Positions 1 through 5,588 of a DNA stretch of 7,614 nucleotides are shown one piece after another. The translations under genes were made by a program, and so were the position numbers. The stretch spans positions 1 to 7,614 of the forward strand of contig JBEHWO010000327.1 in NCBI GenBank assembly GCA_040217695.1. Direction: 5' to 3'. Positions within the stretch are counted from its first letter, which is position 1; each line of letters opens with the position of its first letter. The notes under the pieces are model-generated. The model did not search any database, was not told the DNA's origin, and worked only from the letters and a program-made list of their open reading frames with translations. Source of the DNA: CALARM01 sp040217695 (GTDB taxonomy: Bacteria > Vulcanimicrobiota > SpSt-956 > JAKJGF01).

Positions 1-1200
1 AAGAGTAAGAATTTGTATAACTATGCCAATTATCTCATAAGACAGGAATATATATTTAATAAGAAGTTTACAGGATTTTATGAGTTAGACAGGTTATTAA
101 AAGAGACTGATGAGATAGATTACCGTGCATTACCGGCTCAGACATCCCAGCAGACTCTGCTACTTCTGGATCGGGACTGGCAATCTTTTTTTGCTGCTAA
201 TAATGACTACAAAGAAAATCCCTCTAAATATACCGGGAGACCGAGATTACCAAAATACAAAAAGAAACAGGGCAGACATATAGCTATATTTACAAACCAG
301 CAATGTGTTATAAAAGATGGTTTTATAAGATTTCCTAAATCTTCTGAAAAGATAAAAACAGCATTGAAGGATAATTTATCACAGGTAAGGATTGTGCCGA
401 AAGGTAATTGTTACATAATAGAGATAGTATATGACATAAAAATAGGAGAAGAATTCCCTGATATAAATAAAGCCATCTCAATTGATTTAGGTGTCAATAA
501 TCTTGCAACCATAGTAAATAACATGGGTTTAAAACCGATTGTTATAGAGGGTAAGATTATAAAGTCCATAAATCAATATTATAACAGGGAAAAAGGGAGA
601 CTTATGTCTTTTGCAGGAGACAGAGGTACGAGCAGAAGAATAAAATCTCTGACAGAGAAAAGGAACAGAAAAATAGAAGATTATCTTCATAAATCCAGCA
701 GGTTTATCATTGATTACTGTAAAGAACACTCTATAGATACAATAATAATAGGTAATAATCCCGGCTGGAAACAGAAGGTTTCCATAGGTAAAGTGAATAA
801 TCAGAAATTTGTTTCCATACCATTTAAGAAATTGATAGACCAGATAAAGTATAAATCAGAAGAAAACGGTATCAATGTAAAAATAGTTAATGAGAGCTAT
901 ACTTCTAAAGCAAGTTTTCTTGACTCCGATGATATTCCCGAGTATAAACCTGAGAATAGAGAGAAATATACTTTTTCCGGCAGAAGGATTTGTCGTGGTT
1001 TATACAGGACAAAAGACGGTGTTTTAATCAATGCAGATTGTAATGGTTCATACAATTGTATGAGAAAAGTAATTCCCGAATTTTCATTAGAAGAGGGAAT
1101 AGAGGGTGTGGGGTTACATCCAGTTAGATTGGTTCCATCATATCGGCAATCTAATAAAGGTAATTTGATAAATTTTGTTAAAATTAATAATATATTTTAA
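1..1200 (+). CDS. tnpB: TnpB-type RNA-guided nuclease of an IS200/IS605/IS607-group element, 5'-truncated by window edge
   Basis: The reading frame is open from base 1 (KSKNLYNYANYLIRQ), a typical internal TnpB N-terminal motif, so the true start lies left of the window; the TTG at 13 is not the start. TnpB proteins are RuvC-like nucleases guided by an omega RNA made from the end of the element. Visible motifs, numbered from the TTG: RuvC-I DLGVNN with Asp158, the block GWKQ...NNQ.FVSIPF, NESYTSKASF with Glu294, FSGRRI.RGLYRTKDG, and RuvC-III INADCNGSYN with Asp342. The CxxC...CxxC zinc ribbon of canonical TnpB is absent, and the usual RuvC-II position reads IIIGNN with no Glu. The end GIEGVGLHPVRL is typical, followed by an AT-rich 22-residue tail. 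The stop lies about 20 bp from the broken glnA, so the gene sits at the right end of the element. No tnpA is visible. Family call is firm; activity is unknown. Confidence 0.93.
   Translation, partial: KSKNLYNYANYLIRQEYIFNKKFTGFYELDRLLKETDEIDYRALPAQTSQQTLLLLDRDWQSFFAANNDYKENPSKYTGRPRLPKYKKKQGRHIAIFTNQQCVIKDGFIRFPKSSEKIKTALKDNLSQVRIVPKGNCYIIEIVYDIKIGEEFPDINKAISIDLGVNNLATIVNNMGLKPIVIEGKIIKSINQYYNREKGRLMSFAGDRGTSRRIKSLTEKRNRKIEDYLHKSSRFIIDYCKEHSIDTIIIGNNPGWKQKVSIGKVNNQKFVSIPFKKLIDQIKYKSEENGINVKIVNESYTSKASFLDSDDIPEYKPENREKYTFSGRRICRGLYRTKDGVLINADCNGSYNCMRKVIPEFSLEEGIEGVGLHPVRLVPSYRQSNKGNLINFVKINNIF
1124..1154 (+). ncRNA. Subterminal hairpin at the right end of the tnpB element, candidate omega RNA stem
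   Basis: TTAGATTG (1124-1131) and CAATCTAA (1147-1154) form a perfect 8-bp stem with a 15-nt loop, inside the last codons of tnpB and about 65 bp before the apparent element end. In characterised TnpB systems the omega RNA scaffold overlaps the 3' end of tnpB, and the right end carries a subterminal hairpin. The assignment rests only on position and pairing. Confidence 0.4.
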
Positions 1201-1222
1201 TATCTTTATTAAATTATTTAAC
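1201..1222 (+). mobile_element. Right end of the tnpB-carrying element and its junction with glnA
   Basis: Read on the minus strand, the glutamine synthetase frame is recognisable up to GSGLH(V). It then turns into AT-rich sequence with an in-frame TAA that leads directly into the end of tnpB. The junction therefore lies at about 1219-1222, just after the glnA His codon at 1223-1225. No target duplication or terminal inverted repeat can be judged because the left end is outside the window. IS200/IS605 elements make neither, so their absence would fit. Confidence 0.6.
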
Positions 1223-2032
1223 ATGGAGACCGCTTCCTGCATGGCCTACGAGTATTTTCGGAGCAAATGTGACCATAATTCCGTATTTATTTGCAATCAT
1301 TCTCAATATCCATTTTGCAGTGACTATCTGGTCTGAAGCGTCTTCTATGGATGTAGGGACAAATTCTATTTCATGCTGTTCTATATCATGTTTTTCACCT
1401 GTAATATTTCCTACCTATGCATGGCCGTATTTTATCTTGCCTCCTGCCTGTGCTATGGCATCCATGGCTTCACATCTTATATGTTCCCATTTTATAAAAG
1501 GAGCTGACTCCTGATATCCTTTCTGTCCCACTATGGGATAAAGGCCCTGTCTGTCATAAAAAACATAATACTCAAGTTCTGCCATGGCTTCCATTGTGAG
1601 TCCTGTTGTTTCTTTAAGAGATTTATGGGCTTTTCTTACAATATACTCGGGAGCACTTGGAAGAGGCAGTCCTTCATTTGTATAGTAAGAACAAAGTATA
1701 TCTACAGATGGAACGGAAGAAAATGGGTTCACAAAAACTGTTTTATATCTCGGTATAACATAGAGATCACTCGATGAAGCATCTATATAGGAAAAGAGGC
1801 TGGAGCCGTCTACCCTTTCTCCTGTTGATAAGATTCTGTCTAACTGTCCTTTATCTGTAATAACGAAATTAAGAGTTTTAAGTTTTCCGTCTCCTCCTGT
1901 AAACCGAAAATTAACCATTCTTATATTATTATTTTCTATAAATTTAATGAGATCTTTTTTTGTAAATTCTTCAGGACTTTTTTGAAGATATGTTACGATT
2001 TTATTGGGATTTAATGTTATATTATCTGTCAT
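1223..2032 (-). pseudogene. glnA: Glutamine synthetase N-terminal half, broken by an in-frame stop and by the tnpB element
   Basis: Starts at ATG 2032 with a good Shine-Dalgarno (AAAGGTGG, 2047-2040). Type I-like glutamine synthetases join ammonia to glutamate using ATP. Family motifs are in order: an N-terminal beta-grasp part with VNFRFTGGDGKLKTLNF, DGSSL, MEAMAELEYYVFYD with the metal-binding Glu pair, and KIKYGHA. Codon 206 is then TAG (1417-1415). The same frame continues with clear homology: VGNITGEKHDIEQHEIEF, DQIVTAKWILR, VTFAPKILVGHAGSGLH. The stop takes the place of the Glu that relatives have in YGH(S/A)EVG, corresponding to the metal ligand Glu212 of enterobacterial GlnA; a GAG-to-TAG change explains it in one base. 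Homology ends at 1223 at the element junction, and the C-terminal half is not in the window. The 205-residue product that can still be made lacks most of the active site. Another copy presumably serves the cell. Confidence 0.88.
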
Positions 2033-2085
2033 GTTAAAACCACCTTTCCGAATATAGAATTCACTCTTTCAAGTTATATTCCTTC

Positions 2086-2145
2086 TGTCAGAGAACTGTT
2101 AATGCACTGAAATAACGGAACAGTGCATTTTTATGTTCTCAGACA
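2086..2145. repeat. Two-tier inverted repeat between glnA and the membrane protein gene, possible weak terminator
   Basis: Inner stem: AATGCACTG (2101-2109) with CAGTGCATT (2121-2129), 9 bp, 11-nt loop. Outer stem: TGTCAGAGAAC (2086-2096) with GTTCTCAGACA (2135-2145), 10 of 11 pairs. The right arm covers the stop codon of the membrane protein gene read from the right. On the minus strand only a short T tract follows the inner stem; on the plus strand there are five Ts. It may end the membrane protein transcript or separate it from glnA. Confidence 0.5.
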
Positions 2146-2510
2146 TTATCTTTAAAAAGATGTTTAACCAGCATACCCAGGCCCAGGCCGGGAAGACATC
2201 CGGCAACCTGTATCAAAGCCAGTTCAAAATTCCATACACACTGTCTGTGCATTGTATAAAAATATACTGCCATGAGACTTCCCACGCCTGCCACTATACC
2301 TCCTCCTAGACCTGCCATGACCGGTTTTGAACAGTATAACAGCCCTCCTATTGCTCCTCCTGTAACCGCACATATTAAACATGTAGAGAATGTCAGGTTA
2401 AGTCCTAATCCGAAACCTGAAAGTTCCATCCCCGGCATACCGCATAAAAAAACCATAATTATCAGGCCGACTTTCTGTCTTACTGTAATCTTTCTACCTA
2501 TAAGGCTCAT
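2139..2510 (-). CDS. Small polytopic membrane protein of unknown function
   Basis: A 123-residue protein starting at ATG 2510, with an AAAGG stretch about 10 nt upstream as a plausible ribosome binding site. After a short basic N-terminus (MSLIGRKITVRQK) there are three to four hydrophobic stretches: about 14-30, 36-58, 64-86 and 96-113. Glycines are dense and loops are short. Recognisable blocks are GGAIGGLLYCSKPVMAGLGGG, then MAVYFYTMHRQCVWNFELALIQVAGCLPGLGLG. The positive N-terminus suggests it stays in the cytoplasm and the rest is inserted in the inner membrane. I do not recognise a characterised family; the impression is of a conserved hypothetical membrane protein. It lies downstream of the DUF4105-like gene in the same direction, but a strong terminator hairpin separates the two, so co-transcription is doubtful. 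The stop is TGA, within the outer arm of an inverted repeat. Confidence 0.75.
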   Translation of the reverse strand: MSLIGRKITVRQKVGLIIMVFLCGMPGMELSGFGLGLNLTFSTCLICAVTGGAIGGLLYCSKPVMAGLGGGIVAGVGSLMAVYFYTMHRQCVWNFELALIQVAGCLPGLGLGMLVKHLFKDNV

Positions 2511-2542
2511 TTTTTATAATCCCTTTCTTTACATAAATAATG

Positions 2543-2577
2543 AAAAATTCTCCCGATAGAAAAAAGGGAGAATTTTT
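2543..2577 (-). terminator. Intrinsic terminator of the DUF4105-like gene
   Basis: AAAAATTCTCCC (2543-2554) and GGGAGAATTTTT (2566-2577) form a perfect 12-bp stem around an 11-nt loop, 24 bp past the stop of the minus-strand gene. Read on the minus strand the stem ends in TTTTT. The same symmetry would let it act on the plus strand, but no plus-strand gene lies immediately upstream. Confidence 0.85.
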
Positions 2578-2600
2578 GATCTCTGTGGAAATGGTTGATT

Positions 2601-3740
2601 TTATAAATATTTTTCAGACGGCTCCAGTATACGGTGGGTTTCTCTTTTTATCCATTCACCTGTATTCAGGCCAACCACTCCTCCTATGAGTCCCGTAGTT
2701 GGTATTGCAAGAACAGGAGGTAATACAAGACTTCCCAGGGCAGTTCCTAGAGCCACTCCAGTAAGGCCTGACATAAATTCCCAACCTTTTGTATCACTGG
2801 CAGCTTTCAGGGCATTTCCTATGAAAGTGGTTTTTACCTGCTTGTCGGGAAAGAGCTTTTTATCAGGTTCCGTTATGACAGGAGGAGCATTCTCTATTAT
2901 TCCAGCAGACCCCAGGGCAAAACCTGCCGCATTCGGTATGTTTGCTCCCGGATTATTTACTATATTCGGTATAATCCATTCATTTATTTTTCTCTCTTCA
3001 GGCAGTACTGAATTTATCATACGAACCTGATTGGAATAACAGCTGTTTTTAAGGGTGTTGTAATAATCATTGCTTCTGTCTTTAAAGGCTTCGTCAAGAT
3101 TTTTTTTAAGTAATTCCTTCTTTTCATCTTTACTTAAATTCAGCTTATATCTTATCAGTTTATGACCTGCTCTTCTGCAGCCTTTCTGAACAAAATCTTC
3201 CCATGTGCCGAGCTGGTAGATATTTTTAAATTTATTTTTCATTCCGTCTATGAGGCTGTAGCTCTGCCCTTCTTTCAATCGTGCTTCTATGGAAAGAACA
3301 AGTCCGTTTGAGGTTTTCCCGTCAGATGTCGTTATTTTTCCGTCGTCTTCAAACTCGAAATATGAAAGGGCATGACCTGCAATCCATTCAGGGGCAAAAG
3401 GTTCTATGACTATATAAACATCTTTTACTTTATCCGGATTTAAAGAGATTTCTTTAAATAACGGCTCCCAGTCTTTGGCTTCTGCCGCTTCTTTAAAACC
3501 GCATCTTACATTGCCTATGTGAAACAGTCCGTCTTCTCCTGTTCCCAGGTTTTTTGCAGGCATTTGATCTTTTATCCATGGTGCTTCTTCTTCCGGTTTT
3601 ATCTGAGGTTTAGGGATAAGAGCAAGCTCTTCAGGTGTTGTCTTTTGAAAAGAATCCTTTACGTTATCACCTTTAAGGTCAGATAGAATCTTTGTTAAAT
3701 GATTCAGATTTGCCGCAGGAGTGGTATGTTGAATTTTCAT
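2601..3740 (-). CDS. DUF4105-like (Lnb N-terminal type) predicted thiol hydrolase with C-terminal glycine-zipper segment
   Basis: A 379-residue protein starting at ATG 3740 behind a strong GGAGGG site (3752-3747). Residues 1-60 are polar, low-complexity and Pro/Glu rich. Residues 106-250 resemble DUF4105 / Lnb N-terminal domains: GHALSYFEFED (His123), NGLVLSIEAR (Glu152), GQSYSLIDG, LGTWEDF, then YYNTLKNSCYSNQVRMIN (Cys234). In that family a His and a following Cys form the presumed catalytic pair of a permuted papain-like peptidase or amidase. Members are usually secreted or periplasmic, yet no signal peptide is visible here. Residues 323-358 form a long glycine-zipper hydrophobic stretch (GLTGVALGTALGSL...GLIGGVVGLN) that could insert in or disrupt a membrane, followed by a basic tail. 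The gene stands alone with its own promoter candidate and terminator. The substrate is unknown. The domain call rests on motif memory and could be wrong; the ORF itself is secure. Confidence 0.72.
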   Translation of the reverse strand: MKIQHTTPAANLNHLTKILSDLKGDNVKDSFQKTTPEELALIPKPQIKPEEEAPWIKDQMPAKNLGTGEDGLFHIGNVRCGFKEAAEAKDWEPLFKEISLNPDKVKDVYIVIEPFAPEWIAGHALSYFEFEDDGKITTSDGKTSNGLVLSIEARLKEGQSYSLIDGMKNKFKNIYQLGTWEDFVQKGCRRAGHKLIRYKLNLSKDEKKELLKKNLDEAFKDRSNDYYNTLKNSCYSNQVRMINSVLPEERKINEWIIPNIVNNPGANIPNAAGFALGSAGIIENAPPVITEPDKKLFPDKQVKTTFIGNALKAASDTKGWEFMSGLTGVALGTALGSLVLPPVLAIPTTGLIGGVVGLNTGEWIKRETHRILEPSEKYL

Positions 3741-3742
3741 AA

Positions 3743-3777
3743 CGTTCCCTCCATTATCGTTATGTATTTAAGGAACG
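3743..3777 (-). promoter_or_regulatory. Hairpin that could mask the ribosome binding site of the DUF4105-like gene
   Basis: On the minus strand CGTTCCTT (3777-3770) can pair with AGGGAACG (3750-3743), giving 8 bp with one G-U pair and a 19-nt loop. The right arm includes most of the GGAGGG Shine-Dalgarno just before the ATG at 3740. This could limit translation until the hairpin opens; it is an inference from pairing only. Confidence 0.35.
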
Positions 3778-3856
3778 ACAATTAAATAACTGTCTCAAAT
3801 ATGTTAAATCGTGACGCGTAACGCGTTACGCGTGACGCGAGGAAAGAGACAATTAA
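3777..3856. repeat. GC-rich palindrome embedded in nested repeats, candidate small mobile repeat
   Basis: The 20-bp perfect palindrome ACGCGTAACGCGTTACGCGT lies at 3814-3833, followed by GACGCGA. It is framed by TGTCTC (3791-3796) and its inverse GAGACA (3846-3851). The 9-bp direct repeat GACAATTAA occurs at 3777-3785 and 3848-3856. GC-rich symmetry inside AT-rich flanks, bounded by a short direct repeat, resembles a REP- or MITE-like insertion. In the minus-strand transcript it would fold in the leader of the DUF4105-like gene. Confidence 0.5.
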
Positions 3857-3885
3857 TAAAATTCTATTCCTAAGTTTGTAAAACA

Positions 3886-3894
3886 ATTATATCA
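3886..3894 (-). promoter_or_regulatory. Extended -10 promoter candidate for the DUF4105-like gene
   Basis: The minus strand reads TGATATAAT (3894-3886), a perfect TGN-TATAAT extended -10. No good -35 box lies at the expected distance. The predicted start near 3879 would leave a leader of roughly 140 nt that contains the GC-rich palindrome and the hairpin near the ribosome binding site. Confidence 0.45.
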
Positions 3895-3918
3895 TTTCAT
3901 ATAATTAAATAATAAAGG

Positions 3919-3940
3919 TTTTTGTTAAATTTTTGTTAAA
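3919..3940. repeat. Tandem 11-bp direct repeat TTTTTGTTAAA x2
   Basis: Two exact, adjacent copies of TTTTTGTTAAA lie at 3919-3929 and 3930-3940, one helical turn apart. They sit just upstream of the left-facing extended -10 candidate and could be a regulator site or simply slippage in AT-rich sequence. Confidence 0.5.
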
Positions 3941-4044
3941 TTCTGTCTGGAAAAATGTCCCTGTGGAAAAGTAAAATTATTTTATAATAATTCACATATT
4001 CTGTAGTTTACTGATCTGAGCGCAAGCATGTTATAAAAGTTTTC

Positions 4045-4066
4045 CTCCCGTAACGCGTCACGGGAG
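4045..4066. repeat. Second copy of the ACGCGT palindromic repeat
   Basis: CTCCCGTAACGCGTCACGGGAG is an inverted repeat with a single mismatched pair. It shares the GTAACGCGT core with the palindrome at 3814-3833 and the repeat at 6539-6566. It lies about 45 bp upstream of the first right-facing promoter candidate of the sigma-54 activator. Confidence 0.6.
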
Positions 4067-4108
4067 CATATATGATTATGTTTATATTCAATACATTATA
4101 GTATTTTA

Positions 4109-4117
4109 TGTTATAAT
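4109..4117 (+). promoter_or_regulatory. Upstream extended -10 promoter candidate for the activator gene
   Basis: TGTTATAAT is a perfect extended -10 with no clear -35. A start near 4124 would give a leader of about 58 nt, but that leader has no Shine-Dalgarno before the ATG at 4182. Confidence 0.35.
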
Positions 4118-4146
4118 AGCAGGCATGAAACCTCTGTTGCAATAAT

Positions 4147-4175
4147 TTGCAAACTTTTACGACCTGTAATATAAT
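4147..4175 (+). promoter_or_regulatory. Sigma-70 type promoter giving a leaderless activator mRNA
   Basis: TTGCAA (4147-4152), a 17-bp spacer and TATAAT (4170-4175) make a good housekeeping promoter. Six bases after the -10 comes the A of the ATG at 4182, so transcription is predicted to start at or next to the start codon. This fits the absence of any Shine-Dalgarno there. A second TTGCAA at 4137-4142 precedes the -35. Confidence 0.6.
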
Positions 4176-4181
4176 GCCCCT

Positions 4182-5510
4182 ATGGAACAGAACAGAGAAG
4201 AACCTTATTTTAACATAATTCTGGACAGTATAGCAGACGGAGTATTTACCGTAGATAACAACTGGAAGATTACATCCTTTAACAGAGCAGCCGAACAAAT
4301 TACCGGTGTCTCAAGGGAAGACGCCATTGGAAAACTCTGTTATGAAGTATTTCATGCCAGTATATGTGAAACGGACTGCGCTCTTCACAGAACCATGGAA
4401 AGCGGAAGATCTGTTATAAATAAATCCATTTATATAGTCAATCAGAACGGAAAACCTTTTCCCGTAAGTATAAGCACTGCCATCTTACGGGATGAACATG
4501 GGTATATTATAGGAGGAGTGGAAACATTCCGCGATTTACGGGAAATAGAAGAACTGAGAAAGAAGATTAATAAGAATTATTCCTTTCAGGATATAATAAG
4601 TAAAAATCACAGAATGGAAAAAATATTCTCCATACTCCCAGATATAGCGGAAAGCGACAGTAATGTTTTAATCGAAGGAGACAGCGGCACGGGGAAAGAA
4701 CTCATAGCAAGAGCGATACATAAATTGAGCGGAAGAAAAAAGAAACCCCTCGTAGCTGTAAACTGCGGAGCTCTTCCCGATACACTGCTTGAATCGGAAC
4801 TTTTCGGCTATAAAGCAGGGGCTTTTACAGATGCAAAAAAAGATAAACCGGGACGATTTGCCCTTGCTGAAGGGGGCACTATATTTCTTGATGAAATAGG
4901 TGATATATCTGCATCAATGCAGACACGATTACTCAGGGTAATCCAGGAAAAAACTTATGAACCTCTTGGGAGCATAACAGCCTGTAAAGCAAATGTGAGA
5001 ATAGTGGCAGCTACAAATAAAAATCTTATTTCTCTTGTAGAAGAAGGAAAGTTCCGGCAGGACCTTTATTATCGCCTCAATGTTATGAAGATTTTTATAC
5101 CGCCTCTGTCTGAAAGAAAACAAGATATTCCCTTACTTGTAAATCATTTTATACAGAGGTTTAACAGTATAAAGGGAAAAGATATTCAGTCCATATCAGA
5201 TGAAGCTCTTTCATTGTTAATGAAATATAATTTTCCGGGAAATATAAGAGAACTGGAAAATATTATAGAACATACCTTTATCCTCTGCAAAGGAACTGTA
5301 ATACTGCCAGAACATCTCCCGGAACAGTTTATATCGTCTCATCCTGTTCAATATCATAAAAAATCTCTGAAAGATATGGAAAAATATGTGATTTATGAGA
5401 CTCTCAGGAAAAATAACTGGAATAAAAAGGAAACAGCGGAAGAACTGGGTATAGATAAGACAACTCTGTGGAGAAAAATAAAATTATTCGGCCTGGAAAA
5501 TAACAGGTAA
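4182..5510 (+). CDS. Sigma-54-dependent transcriptional activator, PAS-AAA+-Fis HTH
   Basis: A 442-residue enhancer-binding protein. An in-frame stop lies 13 bp upstream of ATG 4182 and no other start fits. Residues 8-120 are a PAS domain containing Cys53, Cys62 and Cys66 (CYEVF...ICETDC), a pattern that could hold a metal, an Fe-S cluster or a redox switch. Residues 138-375 are the AAA+ domain: Walker A GDSGTGK (166-172), GAFTDA at 213-218 where the sigma-54 contact loop is usually GAFTGA, Walker B GGTIFLDE (231-238), and the arginine-finger block FRQDLYYRLN (281-290). Residues 395-438 are a Fis-type helix-turn-helix (NWNKKETAEELGIDKTTLW). With no receiver domain, the PAS domain is the likely sensor. 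It lies directly upstream of the NifX/MinD operon, which has a sigma-54 promoter, so that operon is its probable target. In D. vulgaris a sigma-54 activator encoded within the orp locus plays this part. Confidence 0.95.
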   Translation: MEQNREEPYFNIILDSIADGVFTVDNNWKITSFNRAAEQITGVSREDAIGKLCYEVFHASICETDCALHRTMESGRSVINKSIYIVNQNGKPFPVSISTAILRDEHGYIIGGVETFRDLREIEELRKKINKNYSFQDIISKNHRMEKIFSILPDIAESDSNVLIEGDSGTGKELIARAIHKLSGRKKKPLVAVNCGALPDTLLESELFGYKAGAFTDAKKDKPGRFALAEGGTIFLDEIGDISASMQTRLLRVIQEKTYEPLGSITACKANVRIVAATNKNLISLVEEGKFRQDLYYRLNVMKIFIPPLSERKQDIPLLVNHFIQRFNSIKGKDIQSISDEALSLLMKYNFPGNIRELENIIEHTFILCKGTVILPEHLPEQFISSHPVQYHKKSLKDMEKYVIYETLRKNNWNKKETAEELGIDKTTLWRKIKLFGLENNR

Positions 5511-5550
5511 TTGGGAACTAATCAAATTTTTTAGAAAAGTATTTTTTTTT

Positions 5551-5588
5551 GATTGCATTATGCAATTCACAAATTGCATAATGCAATC
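5551..5588 (+). promoter_or_regulatory. Paired palindromic sites TTGCAT-N-ATGCAA, probable upstream activator sites of the sigma-54 operon
   Basis: TTGCATTATGCAA (5553-5565) and TTGCATAATGCAA (5574-5586) are each near-perfect dyads with centres 21 bp apart, two helical turns. They lie about 110-140 bp upstream of the predicted start of the operon, a normal distance for enhancer sites bound by a Fis-type HTH. The adjacent activator gene makes that protein the obvious candidate to bind here. Confidence 0.65.

Larger units (their letters stand above)
3741..4181. other. Divergent intergenic region of 441 bp
   Basis: This region separates the minus-strand DUF4105-like gene from the plus-strand sigma-54 activator. 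It is strongly AT-rich apart from two sharp GC-rich palindromes (3814-3833 and 4045-4066). It also holds an extended -10 box facing left (3886-3894), a tandem 11-bp repeat (3919-3940) and two candidate promoters facing right (4109-4117 and 4147-4175). I see no coding frame, tRNA or riboswitch in it. Confidence 0.7.

Noticed and set aside
13..15. TTG at 13 as the tnpB start codon
   Set aside because: The frame is open to base 1 and the residues before it (KSKN) belong to a conserved internal TnpB motif.
1415..1417. In-frame TAG in glnA as a recoded amino acid (for example pyrrolysine or a reassigned stop)
   Set aside because: TAG also ends the NifX-like gene at 6502-6504 as an ordinary stop. 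A one-base change from GAG explains the codon, and the gene is independently broken by the tnpB element.
1269..1514. Plus-strand frame opposite glnA
   Set aside because: It is antisense to recognisable glutamine synthetase sequence, has no ribosome binding site and shows no family resemblance.
2686..3030. Plus-strand frame opposite the DUF4105-like gene
   Set aside because: It is a shadow of the glycine-rich C-terminal part, with composition explained by the sense gene.
3962..3970. TGTGGAAAA as a DnaA box or origin element
   Set aside because: It mismatches the TGTGGATAA consensus at an important base, and there is no cluster of boxes nearby.
3811..4066. Palindromic repeats as a CRISPR array
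   Set aside because: The copies are far apart, of unequal length and without regular spacers or cas genes.
4008..4298. Minus-strand frame across the divergent region and the activator start
   Set aside because: It overlaps promoter elements and the PAS coding region, lacks a ribosome binding site and has a random-looking composition.
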